From positions 1 to 11,411 of the forward strand of contig JAFGVT010000046.1 of the NCBI GenBank assembly GCA_016937825.1: a stretch of 11,411 nucleotides of DNA. The letters run 5' to 3'. The stretch comes from Fidelibacterota bacterium. Its GTDB lineage: Bacteria > Fidelibacterota > Fidelibacteria > Fidelibacterales > Fidelibacteraceae. Below, piece after piece: positions 1 through 7,744 of this stretch. The first letter of the stretch is position 1, and every line of letters starts with the position of its first letter. Both the position numbers and the translations under genes were made by a program. The notes beneath the pieces were generated by a model. It had not been told where the DNA came from and ran no database searches. It worked only from the letters and a program-made list of their open reading frames with translations.

Positions 1-886
1 CATCGCCCGCACCGTTTGCATTGCCGTTCGACCCGAGCGTGGGTGTCAGGTAATAGCTTGAAGCCAATGCCAGGTTCCCGCCGGGGACCTTTAAGAGCCG
101 GGCGTTTTCATTGCCGGCTCCGTACTGGAACGTGGCGACGTACTCGGATTTGCCATCATTGAAAATAAATTCCGTCGCGTTCGTGCCGGTACCGCACACG
201 GTCCCGGATACAACGGAGGATGAAACGCCGTCATAACGCTTCATATAGACCCCGGCAGCGTTATGGTACACTGCTCCGCCGTCGGACGTAAGCGCCACAC
301 TGGCACTTCCGCCCTTCTGGTCGATCGCGATCGTATCGGCTGCAAAGGTTTCGCCGTTGTCTGCCGTCGTGAAACGCAGGATCTTGTTGTTGTTTGCATC
401 GCCGAAGAAGAATGTCAGGGAATTGTCGGCTTTTGAGCCGTACACGGACATTTTATCCCCGACACGGCCGGCGGTATAGGGATGTTCGATCACAACCGTC
501 GCCGTGGTATCCACCTTCGCCCATTTATAAACCTTCAGGGTGGTGTTCAGCGCAAGGTTGCATACGTACATATCCCCGTCCTCGGAGATCGCGGCATCGG
601 AAACATAATATGTTCCGCCGCTGATACCGGCGGGATCCAGCGCGGTCAGGGAGTCGCCGTTCGCAGCATCAAGAACATAAAGTTTGTTCCCTCCGTTGCG
701 TGAAACGACGAGCAGCCTGTCCTGTCCATCGACTTTCCCGTACGCAAAGCCGCGTGTCAGGTGCGCGGTGTCGAACCAGCCCGGCATGCTTGACGTTGCC
801 GAGGATTTTTCCCACAGCGTGGTCAACTGACCGAACGCGGAAAAGGCCATGAGCAATGTCAGTAAGAGAATCAAGGCTTTTTTCAT
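1..886 (-). CDS. Secreted beta-propeller protein, DUF4623-like (3' end beyond window)
   Basis: This reading frame is open from an ATG at 886 to the left window edge, giving 295 visible residues and no stop. The start is well supported: AAGGAG lies 6 bases upstream, and the N-terminus is a clear Sec signal peptide (MKKALILLLTLLMAFSAFGQ, cut near residue 19-20). The mature part contains repeated short strands of propeller type, such as 'RLLVVSRNGGNKLYVLDAANGD' in pieces around residues 57-78 and 'DAAISEDGDMYVCNL' near 97-111. It aligns by eye with the first third of the protein at 5704-7695: shared pattern of TRG/TRS-x-AY, LDxxxGD/V, a D-D/E-DG-x-(I/M)Y-x-xNL strand, and a K(I/V)YK/RY strand. 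It resembles DUF4623-type proteins; that family name is from memory. No enzyme motif is visible. A C-terminal sorting domain would be expected beyond the edge but is not seen. Exported and probably surface bound, with a binding role by inference. Confidence 0.85.
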   Translation of the reverse strand, partial: MKKALILLLTLLMAFSAFGQLTTLWEKSSATSSMPGWFDTAHLTRGFAYGKVDGQDRLLVVSRNGGNKLYVLDAANGDSLTALDPAGISGGTYYVSDAAISEDGDMYVCNLALNTTLKVYKWAKVDTTATVVIEHPYTAGRVGDKMSVYGSKADNSLTFFFGDANNNKILRFTTADNGETFAADTIAIDQKGGSASVALTSDGGAVYHNAAGVYMKRYDGVSSSVVSGTVCGTGTNATEFIFNDGKSEYVATFQYGAGNENARLLKVPGGNLALASSYYLTPTLGSNGNANGAGD

Positions 887-892
887 CTTCTA

Positions 893-900
893 CTCCTTCT
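893..900 (-). promoter_or_regulatory. Strong Shine-Dalgarno site for the left propeller gene
   Basis: The minus strand reads AGAAGGAG here, ending 6 bases before the ATG at 886. It lies in the 28-base gap after the phosphodiester glycosidase stop. Most other genes in the cluster lack such a site, so this gene can probably be translated independently of its upstream neighbour. Confidence 0.75.
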
Positions 901-914
901 ACGTTAAATTTTCA

Positions 915-2561
915 TCACTTCAGCAAAGTGATCTTTTCTATATATTGAAACTCATCCTGGGTCATGGCGCAGAAATAGATTCCTGCCGGAATCTCCGATC
1001 CGTTAAAGACCACAAGATAGTTGCCTGCCTCCTGCCTTCCCTCCGCCAGGGTAATGATTCTGTTACCCTGAATATCAAACACTTCGAGCTTAATGTTTCG
1101 GTTCGTATCCAATGAATAGCGGATGCTTGTCTGCGGGTTGAAAGGGTTCGGATAGACCGAAAGCAGATCACAGCTCCGGGGCCCTGCCTGATGCACGGAC
1201 GTGGGTTCCATCAGGGAAATGGGCGTTGCGGAACTCAGCTTTACGGCATCGGCGACCACATAATTACCCGTTGAGGCCAGGTTGCTCACGATAACAGCAT
1301 GTTCCTCATTCTGCGAAAAGCTAAAGGTCCCCAGTTTATTCCATTGGGCGTGCCCCTGCTGCTGGTTCATTCTGACCGTATCGCGGCCATCCTGATGGAT
1401 GATCACAAACGGTGTCTCGGAACTGCGGTTCGGATCCGCGACCCACCAGGCGTAGACATCACAACGGGCCGTTTCATTCAGGGCCGTATAGAAACGGTAA
1501 ATGGAACTGCCGTCTCCCCGGCCGCTGAGCATTGCCTTGCTGCCGCCCCAGTAGCCGGCATTTGCCGAAGCGAACCAGCTCCCGCTGCGCGTCGCCCAGC
1601 TGTCCTCCGTATCAATGATCACGCTGTGATCCGATTCAGGCGGTAGCTTGCAGCTGTCCCGATAGGTAAGGGCCAGGATGGCGGGTACCGCACGTTGTTC
1701 GGAAGGACGGTTGATATCCGTACCGGGTACCGCCATTTGCGTTGAGCCGCCGCCGTCAAGATTTAGCGCGGCAACGCAGCCGAGTTGAAGGAAGAGCGCC
1801 GCCATGTCGGGCAGACTCAATCCCTCGCTGTGGGTCTGCCTTCCGTCCGCGACTAGCAGAATGACATGACCGTCGGAAGTATAGCCGACCGCGGTCCGGG
1901 GATCGCGGTTATCCAGACCGACCCCGCTCCCCCACATCACTTCTTCATTGTAACTAATGTATATACTGCTGTCTTTCACCAGTACGGGACCGCCGCCGAC
2001 GGCAGTGAGCAAGCCTTCCATCGGGGTCCCCTCGCTGCGAAGCGGTACGGGACGCGGTGCGGGATCGTTATACGTATAATTGAGCGGTGCGGCGAAACGA
2101 TAGACATCTTCCAGGCTCTGGCCGAAATGATAGACCCAGTCTATCTGCGGCGTAAATTCGCTGTTCAGTGAGAACATGCTGCGGATGAGTGGATAGGATT
2201 GAGAATTCCGCGTGACGGTTTGAACGTTGACTGCTTTGACCTCCCCGGGATAAATGACGGTGGAATACGGGATATTGCCGCCGAAATACCCTCCGTTGAC
2301 GGCCGCAATGCAGTTGACGTCCGCAGCAAAGCTTTTTACCGTCTTTGCCAAAGCGGCACTGTAAGGGCGCAGCGCGATCGCCGTATCGTTCAGGTCCGCA
2401 TCCAGATAAAAACATTCCAGCGCGGGACTGCTCCGGGTCCCTTTCATCAGCGTGATCCCGGATGCAAGATCGTAAGATCCCGTCATGTCGGTCCAGACGA
2501 TCTCATCCGCCCACAGGAAGAAGGTGCAGAGCATCGACCATGTCAGAAAAAGGAGTTTCAT
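915..2561 (-). CDS. Secreted phosphodiester glycosidase (NAGPA domain) with golvesin-like and T9SS sorting domains
   Basis: A 548-residue exported enzyme. Residues 1-19 form a short signal peptide ending in LWA-DE. The phosphodiester glycosidase (NAGPA/DUF2233) domain spans about 45-300: NGGYFGG near 89-95, AVGGGPVLV near 187-195, DNRDPRTAVG near 217-226, and the hallmark LNLDGGGST near 267-274. Residues ~315-443 match the golvesin/Xly CBD-like fold: GSWF, GYWGG, a VYAWWVADPNRSSETPF core, W-N-KLGTFSF, and NYVVADAVKL. The last ~80 residues are a T9SS type A sorting domain (YPNPFNP at ~470-476, VFDIQGN, GIYF, ending KITLLK). The family removes GlcNAc from a sugar phosphodiester in animals (uncovering enzyme); the bacterial substrate here is unknown. 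A GTG lies directly before the ATG; I prefer the ATG, 3 bases after the ROK stop, with only a weak GGA upstream, so translation is probably coupled. Confidence 0.92.
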   Translation of the reverse strand: MKLLFLTWSMLCTFFLWADEIVWTDMTGSYDLASGITLMKGTRSSPALECFYLDADLNDTAIALRPYSAALAKTVKSFAADVNCIAAVNGGYFGGNIPYSTVIYPGEVKAVNVQTVTRNSQSYPLIRSMFSLNSEFTPQIDWVYHFGQSLEDVYRFAAPLNYTYNDPAPRPVPLRSEGTPMEGLLTAVGGGPVLVKDSSIYISYNEEVMWGSGVGLDNRDPRTAVGYTSDGHVILLVADGRQTHSEGLSLPDMAALFLQLGCVAALNLDGGGSTQMAVPGTDINRPSEQRAVPAILALTYRDSCKLPPESDHSVIIDTEDSWATRSGSWFASANAGYWGGSKAMLSGRGDGSSIYRFYTALNETARCDVYAWWVADPNRSSETPFVIIHQDGRDTVRMNQQQGHAQWNKLGTFSFSQNEEHAVIVSNLASTGNYVVADAVKLSSATPISLMEPTSVHQAGPRSCDLLSVYPNPFNPQTSIRYSLDTNRNIKLEVFDIQGNRIITLAEGRQEAGNYLVVFNGSEIPAGIYFCAMTQDEFQYIEKITLLK

Positions 2562-2564
2562 CAC

Positions 2565-3809
2565 TTATTTTCCGATAAAAGGTTTGTAAAGTATATCCAG
2601 GACCAGGGAAACCGCCCCTCTCAGTGCCGCTTCGCTGTTCAGCTGTCCGTAAACGATCTTAGTGGAGCGCTGAAGCGGCGTCACGGCAATGTAATCCATG
2701 ATCTCCTTCTGCAGCTGCTTCAGAAAATACTTGGAAAGGTTGAATGCGGAACCGGAGATCACCAGCATGCTGCTGTTCAGGATGATGATCAGGTTCGAGC
2801 AAAGGACGCCCAGAATGAGGGTCATGTCGTCAATGACTTTCCGGGAGACCGGGTTGCCCTTATCCGCCTGATCAAAAAAGACCTTCAGATTTTTACTGTC
2901 GTATTCCGCGGGGGGCTTTTCTTTATGTTCTTCGTAGGCCTTTTTAAAAGCGTTGACGGTATTTTCGCGTGAAAAGAGCTGTCCGACATACTCCTGGCCT
3001 TCATGATAGAAGAGGTTGTCCTTTAAAATGCTGATATAGGGTTTCAGACTTAGATAGCCGATCTCTCCGGAACCGCCCATGATCCCCCGGACCGGCAGTT
3101 CGTTCTCAATAATACCGGCACCGATACCGTCTCCGATATGGACCAGGATCATATCATTCTGGTCCTCGCCGGCTCCGAGAAGGTATTCGCCCCAGGTCTG
3201 GATGTTGATATCGTTCTCTACCAGGACGGGGGCATTGTAATACGCGATAAATCGGTCGGCAAAAGGTTGGTTCGCCCAGCCTGTAAGGGTTTCCGCCAGG
3301 AGAAGTTCACCGGTTTTGCTGTCAACGAGCCCGGGCACGCCGATCCCGATCCCGATCAGTTTGTCCGGATGCAGATCATGTTCCGCGATCATCCGGTCCA
3401 TGGTCTGGGTCAGCAGCTCGAAGGTTTCATTAAGAGAAGGGTTTGCCTGGTAGTCGATCGTGGCGCGGGATATTTCATTTCCGAGAATGTCCGCCATCAT
3501 AATGGCGGTATTGGTGCGTTTGATCTGGATGCCGAATACAAAGCCGCCCTGGGCCTCGATATAAAGTTTTGTCGGACGTTTTCCGCCGCGCGAGGTTGAT
3601 TCGCCCTTGCCTTCTTCCTTGATCAGTCCGGTATTCATCAGGCGTGTAATGATCTCGGAAACGGCGGTCTTGGACATTTTTGCCTTTTTCGCTAGTTCGG
3701 TCCGCGAAATGCCGTACTCCTTGCGAATATAGTCCAGCAGACGGGTCTCATTGACCTCTTTCAGGAAGCGCCAGTCCCGTTTCGGATTTTCCGTGAATCG
3801 TGATAACAT
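2565..3809 (-). CDS. ROK family transcriptional regulator lacking the usual zinc-site cysteines
   Basis: A 414-residue cytoplasmic regulator, normal length for NagC/Mlc/XylR-type ROK repressors. Residues ~20-66 form a winged helix-turn-helix (ISRTELAKKAKMSKTAVSEI at 34-53), followed by the wing (GGKRPTKLYI, 75-84). The ROK sugar-binding fold covers ~90-402: IGIGIGVPGLVD (152-163), the VENDINI segment with D200 in the place of the kinase catalytic Asp, HIGDGIGAGII (224-234), and GGSGEIGYLSL (245-255). Two departures are visible. The first phosphate motif, usually DxGxT, reads GIQIKRTNTA. The HxnCxCGxxGC zinc site normally after GEIGH is absent: the His is Tyr252 and no cysteines follow. It therefore probably does not phosphorylate sugar and may sense ligand differently. 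It starts 1 base after the GHL10 stop without a clear Shine-Dalgarno, so it is probably coupled to that gene and regulates this cluster; the operator was not found. Confidence 0.93.
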   Translation of the reverse strand: MLSRFTENPKRDWRFLKEVNETRLLDYIRKEYGISRTELAKKAKMSKTAVSEIITRLMNTGLIKEEGKGESTSRGGKRPTKLYIEAQGGFVFGIQIKRTNTAIMMADILGNEISRATIDYQANPSLNETFELLTQTMDRMIAEHDLHPDKLIGIGIGVPGLVDSKTGELLLAETLTGWANQPFADRFIAYYNAPVLVENDINIQTWGEYLLGAGEDQNDMILVHIGDGIGAGIIENELPVRGIMGGSGEIGYLSLKPYISILKDNLFYHEGQEYVGQLFSRENTVNAFKKAYEEHKEKPPAEYDSKNLKVFFDQADKGNPVSRKVIDDMTLILGVLCSNLIIILNSSMLVISGSAFNLSKYFLKQLQKEIMDYIAVTPLQRSTKIVYGQLNSEAALRGAVSLVLDILYKPFIGK

Positions 3810-3810
3810 G

Positions 3811-5703
3811 TTATTTTACCATTGTCATTTTTTTTATTGTCATTTTTTTGCCGTTTACATTGAGGACATAAAAATAGATGCCGCTTGAAAGACTGCCTTC
3901 CTGAAGGTGCAGGCGGTGCTCGCCGGCGGGTTTCATGCCTTCCGGGATCTGCCGGACGAGTTTTCCGCAAATATCGTAAATCGAAACACTAACCTCCGCA
4001 TCTTCGCTCAGCGTATAGGGGATCGTGGTTTCGGGATTAAAGGGATTCGGGTAGTTCTGAAAGAGAACGGGGGTTTGGGGCGGCTCAAGCGTCTTCTCTG
4101 CATTGACATAGATGAATTCTTCATTCCCGAAAGGATTACGCGAACGAACCAGCATGAGCGCATCGGCAAAGGTGTAGCCCGAACCCGTTCCGGGTGTGGA
4201 GAGGGTCAGCACCGTTTTATTCTCACCCGCTTCAAAATAGGCCGTCGCCAGTTTTTCCCAGCGGCCTGCATTGCCCGCCGTTTTCTGGTTGACCGTACCT
4301 TCTGCCTCACCGCTGTCGGAATGGACGGTAAAGAGGGTCATATCGGTTGCGGAGGCCATGCTTTTGGGGATGTTCTGGAAAGCATAAACGGCATACCAGC
4401 CGCTTTCGGGAATCGTCAGCCGATAGTCTATCTGTGCCTGAACGTTCGCAGCGGCGATATAGCAATGACTGTCATTATGGTAATCATAGACATTCGTTCC
4501 GTTGTAAAGCTCCCAGTTCCCCGTTTTCAATACCCCGGAGCTGTCTATGTCAACGATCAGAGGGTCCGGACGCCAGCCGGGTTCGCGGTAAGGCAATCCG
4601 GCCTTGTTCTGATAGACATTCTCTTTCAGATAGCTCAGGTAATCGTTATCGTTGTAGATCAGTTCGGCATGATACCAGATGACATTGCCTTTCAGTCCTG
4701 CATTCCGGGTGGTGCGGATCATTTGCACCAGTTCGGCCGGACTTGTATAATTGGAATTTGCAACCGTTGAAATTCCCGGGAACATGAGGGAGTCCCGGGA
4801 TATTTTTGCCAGTTCGTTATTCATGCGCCAGGTGAAATCGCTGTTGCTGTTCATGTACATTTGCGGAGCCACGATATCCAGATAGCCGTTATCGATCCAC
4901 GGGGCGTAATCCTGGCAAAACTGCTCGTATCCCCACGGCAGGGGCGCATTGCTGACGATGATATCCGGGTTCAGGGCCTTTACGCTGTCATACATGAGCG
5001 CAACGAAATCCGTCAGTTTGTCCGCCCGCCAGCGGATCCAGGCCGCATCCGACACCGATGTCGGAGGGTAGGTCCCTTTTTCACTGAAATAAAGGGCCCT
5101 GGTAAAATCGTCATAGCCACAGTCCAGCTGGGGATAGCGAACCCGGTCGAACTCGATTCCGTCGATATCGTAGGAGGCAACGACCTCCCGGGTCAGATCG
5201 ATCAGAAATCTCTGCACCTCCGGGAGGACATGGATGCATGAAGGTCCCGCCTGGCCATAGGCGGCGACCGATCCGTTCTGCGTTCTTGCCAGCCATTCGG
5301 GACGGACCCGGTAGATCGGGCTGCCTGTGGTGATGCCTGCGTTGAAACCCGCTTCGAACCATGCATCGACCTTGAGTCCGACCCGGTGTGCTTCCGCGAT
5401 CATTTCCGCCAGCACATCGCGTTCGGGCGCAAGCGTGGTCAGGATGCCCGGATCCGTGTAAAGTCCCGTATAGGCATGGAAGACCTTCGAACGGAAATAG
5501 GGATATCCGTAACGCCAGACATCCACATAGACGATATTGAAATTTGCGTCCGCAAGTGCTTCCATGGCCTCGGCGATGAGGTCCCGGGAAGGTACGTTGG
5601 TTCCCGCCCAGGCAAACCATGCCCCGCGCAGCTCCTCTTCACCTGTCAGGAAGGAGAAAAGCAAGAGGACACTCAGTATGATGGACGCGGCGATCTTTTT
5701 CAT
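3811..5703 (-). CDS. Secreted GHL10-type glycoside hydrolase with golvesin-like and T9SS sorting domains
   Basis: A 630-residue exported enzyme. The signal peptide covers residues 1-21 (hydrophobic IILSVLLLFSFL). A GHL10 (DUF187-like) TIM barrel occupies ~24-365: ELRGAWFAW (24-32), NIVYVDVWRYG (56-66), LKVDAWFEAGF (110-120), the hallmark YDIDGIEFDRVRYP (178-191, carrying the likely acidic catalytic residues), IVSNAPLPWGYE and DIVAPQMYMN (276-285). Residues ~384-520 form a golvesin-like domain (TGNWE, WYAVYAFQN, RWEKLATAYF, TFADALMLV), more diverged than the one in the glycosidase at 915-2561. The T9SS type A sorting domain runs from ~548 (QNYPNPFNPETTIPY) to the end. E. coli DigH (YddW), a family member, cleaves denuded peptidoglycan strands; the substrate here is unproven. 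The ATG follows the previous stop directly (TAAATG), so translation is probably coupled. A 15-base tandem repeat encodes the last residues. Confidence 0.93.
   Translation of the reverse strand: MKKIAASIILSVLLLFSFLTGEEELRGAWFAWAGTNVPSRDLIAEAMEALADANFNIVYVDVWRYGYPYFRSKVFHAYTGLYTDPGILTTLAPERDVLAEMIAEAHRVGLKVDAWFEAGFNAGITTGSPIYRVRPEWLARTQNGSVAAYGQAGPSCIHVLPEVQRFLIDLTREVVASYDIDGIEFDRVRYPQLDCGYDDFTRALYFSEKGTYPPTSVSDAAWIRWRADKLTDFVALMYDSVKALNPDIIVSNAPLPWGYEQFCQDYAPWIDNGYLDIVAPQMYMNSNSDFTWRMNNELAKISRDSLMFPGISTVANSNYTSPAELVQMIRTTRNAGLKGNVIWYHAELIYNDNDYLSYLKENVYQNKAGLPYREPGWRPDPLIVDIDSSGVLKTGNWELYNGTNVYDYHNDSHCYIAAANVQAQIDYRLTIPESGWYAVYAFQNIPKSMASATDMTLFTVHSDSGEAEGTVNQKTAGNAGRWEKLATAYFEAGENKTVLTLSTPGTGSGYTFADALMLVRSRNPFGNEEFIYVNAEKTLEPPQTPVLFQNYPNPFNPETTIPYTLSEDAEVSVSIYDICGKLVRQIPEGMKPAGEHRLHLQEGSLSSGIYFYVLNVNGKKMTIKKMTMVK
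3821..3850. repeat. 15-base tandem repeat at the 3' end of the GHL10 gene
   Basis: Two adjacent 15-base units (attgtca followed by a T run) differ only in the last base. On the coding strand they give KKMTI-KKMTM just before the final VK. The sorting-domain tail is still the same length as in the propeller protein at 5704-7695 when the two are aligned on SG(I/V)YFY, so the repeat has not obviously lengthened the protein. Confidence 0.7.
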
Positions 5704-7695
5704 TTATTTAAGCAATACCATTTTACGGGTTTGTACGACCGCACCTTCGCGAAGCAGACGGTAGAAATAGACGCCGCTGGCAAGGCCGGCGCCCTGCAGG
5801 GTTACTTCATAACTGCCCGCGTCATGGTAGCTGCGAACCAGCGAACGTATTTTTCTGCCGGCGACATCATAGATCGCGATCTCGGCATTTCCGGGCTCGG
5901 AGAGGTGATAACGAAGACGGGTGAGCGGATTGAAGGGGTTCGGATAATTGGCCTCCAGGAAGGTGTTTTCCGGGATCAGGACGGCCGTTCCGACTCCCCT
6001 GCCGTCGTTGACCCGGACCACGCGCCGCGGCAGCTGGCCGATGCCCAGACTGTCCAGGGAATAATACCGGTCAAAGGCCGTACCGCTGTTGCTGACCGGA
6101 AAAACGGCGAGGATATCGCCGGAAGCGCCTTGTTCAACCAGATACAGGATGAATCTGACCGCTTCAAGGTTCGTTCCGATGCCTGCTGTGGTTTTGGCGA
6201 CGGCGATCTCGGTGATGAGGCTGTCGTTCCGGTCGCCGACCACGGCCATGGCACCGTAGTTGATGTCAAATCCGCTGATCTCGGAGGATGTCCAGGAACT
6301 GCCGTTAAATTTGTAGACCTGCCCTCCCGTCCATTTCGCCGAAGGATCTCCTTCAAGGTTGATCAGCGGATAGGTGTCCGAATCCAGCCGGACAACCACA
6401 TCCGCAGGGAAAGGCAGGGCCGTTACCCCGCCGTCGCCCGTGGGAGGCGCCGGGGACCCGTTCCCGCTTCCGGGGTCGGTATCAAAGGCGAGATACAGCT
6501 GATGGGACTGATAGGGCGCATACAGGCTGTTCCCGCTGAGCGCGAGGTACATCAGCTGCTCCGACCAGGTCGCATACAGCCTGTTCTCCCCCGACTGCTC
6601 CATAAAATCGTAATGGGTGTACTCTTCATTTTTTCCGTCGATCTGAATGCTGAAGAAACCGTGATCGCGCGGTGTTGAAACCTGGATCAGAGGATCCAGC
6701 CCGACCGCGGTCACGCTGTTGACACCCATGACCACATACATGCGGTGCCGTGTGGTATCATAGTCGATCACGGCGGAGCCGTTGATATTGTTGTTCAGGG
6801 TGGTGCCGTTATAGGCGAAGAGGAGGGAATCTGAATTTCCTCCCAGATACCCAAAGGTATAGCTGTCCCCCAGAGCGTCAGAAAATACCTCGTACCGTGC
6901 AGAACGGAGGCTGTTGCTGGTGAAGGGATTGACGACCGTCAGGATGTTCATGTTCCCCACGTTCCAGTGATGCAGGGTGCTGGCCCCGCTGGCGATCAGG
7001 GAGTCCGGAACGACCGCAATGACGTTCCCTTCCGGATCGATCAGGTGAGCCGGCCAGGTCGAGGCATCCGTTCCGTTGATCCAGATATCGCCGCCCGGGG
7101 ATACGGGAGAAATGCCATGACGGGCGGCGCCGCTTCCCGGCAGGGGGATCAGACCCTTTACGGCAAAGGTGTCGGCGCTTGCCGTAAATTCAACGATCTT
7201 GTCATTTCCCATGCCGGAGGCATATAAATGTACGTTCTCGCCGGACCCGATGGCCGCAAAGCTGTCGCCGCAGCGCGCGCCGTTCAAACTGCCCCTGAAG
7301 ACCACGGACGGTTCGGAAGCGGAATTCTCATACCGGTATATTTTGAACTTGTCCGTTGCGATAATGGCAGGCACGCTCAGGTTGCCCAGGTAAATGGCGC
7401 CGTCATCGTCAACGCAAACCATGTTCAAAGGATAGATGCCGCCGGCATACCCGCCCTCGGGCCGCGCTAGCGTATCCCGGGTGACACCCGTTTCGGGGTC
7501 CAGCACCAGGACAAAGGCGTCCCCGCCCAGACGGCTGGCGACATACACTTCATCGCTGACGGGATTATAGGCAATGCTCCGTGTTACGTCGTTTCCGGCG
7601 TCGATCAGGTCGTAACGGCTCCAGACCCGTTCGTATGCCTGCAGTGACGCACACCCAAGCAATGCCAGTACGGTTATGAAAAAGATCCTTTTCAT
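5704..7695 (-). CDS. Secreted beta-propeller protein with CBM9/DOMON-like region and T9SS sorting domain
   Basis: A 663-residue exported protein. I chose the ATG at 7695 because AAGGAG sits 6 bases upstream, the same spacing as in the paralogue at 1-886; ATGs at 7698 and 7719 are possible. The signal sequence is MKRIFFITVLALLGCASLQA. It could be cut by signal peptidase I after SLQA or, since LLGC resembles a lipobox, lipidated at Cys15. Residues ~25-335 look like a propeller (VDDDGAIYLGNL, HLYASGMGNDKIVEF, IDPEGNVIAVV). Residues ~345-545 contain IQIDGKNEEYTHYDF, LYATWSEQLMYLALSG and HQLYLAFDTDPGSG, a pattern of CBM9/DOMON-like sugar-binding domains (match from memory, moderate). The sorting domain begins at NYPNPFNP (~583) and ends TRKMVLLK. 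Probably a surface ligand-binding or sensing protein rather than an enzyme; no catalytic motif is visible. Confidence 0.9.
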   Translation of the reverse strand: MKRIFFITVLALLGCASLQAYERVWSRYDLIDAGNDVTRSIAYNPVSDEVYVASRLGGDAFVLVLDPETGVTRDTLARPEGGYAGGIYPLNMVCVDDDGAIYLGNLSVPAIIATDKFKIYRYENSASEPSVVFRGSLNGARCGDSFAAIGSGENVHLYASGMGNDKIVEFTASADTFAVKGLIPLPGSGAARHGISPVSPGGDIWINGTDASTWPAHLIDPEGNVIAVVPDSLIASGASTLHHWNVGNMNILTVVNPFTSNSLRSARYEVFSDALGDSYTFGYLGGNSDSLLFAYNGTTLNNNINGSAVIDYDTTRHRMYVVMGVNSVTAVGLDPLIQVSTPRDHGFFSIQIDGKNEEYTHYDFMEQSGENRLYATWSEQLMYLALSGNSLYAPYQSHQLYLAFDTDPGSGNGSPAPPTGDGGVTALPFPADVVVRLDSDTYPLINLEGDPSAKWTGGQVYKFNGSSWTSSEISGFDINYGAMAVVGDRNDSLITEIAVAKTTAGIGTNLEAVRFILYLVEQGASGDILAVFPVSNSGTAFDRYYSLDSLGIGQLPRRVVRVNDGRGVGTAVLIPENTFLEANYPNPFNPLTRLRYHLSEPGNAEIAIYDVAGRKIRSLVRSYHDAGSYEVTLQGAGLASGVYFYRLLREGAVVQTRKMVLLK

Positions 7696-7701
7696 CATAT
7701 G

Positions 7702-7707
7702 CTCCTT
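7702..7707 (-). promoter_or_regulatory. Strong Shine-Dalgarno site that decides the propeller start
   Basis: AAGGAG on the minus strand, 6 bases before the ATG at 7695 and 3 bases before the one at 7698. It lies in the largest gap of the window (49 bases, A/T rich). It favours the 7695 start over the upstream ATG at 7719, which has no such site. Confidence 0.75.
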
Positions 7708-7744
7708 ATTTCTTCTCATCTTTATTATTGTTTCACCTTAATCA

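Noticed and set aside
887..914. Terminator between the glycosidase and the left propeller gene
   Set aside because: The 28-base gap holds no inverted repeat and is filled largely by the ribosome site.
2199..4770. Long plus-strand frames at 2199-2972 and 3907-4770
   Set aside because: They are antisense to the NAGPA, ROK and GHL10 genes, whose domains are recognisable along their length.
5386..6678. A 430-codon open frame on the plus strand
   Set aside because: It overlaps two well-supported minus-strand genes across their junction, has no family motif, and is rich in Arg, Gly and Asp as expected from an opposite frame of GC-rich coding DNA.
7653..7695. Lipoprotein call for the propeller protein at 5704-7695
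   Set aside because: LLGC resembles a lipobox, but a signal peptidase I site after SLQA is equally good, and T9SS type A cargo is normally not lipidated at the N-terminus; left undecided.
7696..7744. Internal promoter in the 49-base A/T-rich gap
   Set aside because: TAATAA-like sequence is present, but no convincing -35 or Bacteroidota-type -33/-7 pair could be placed; A/T richness alone is not enough.
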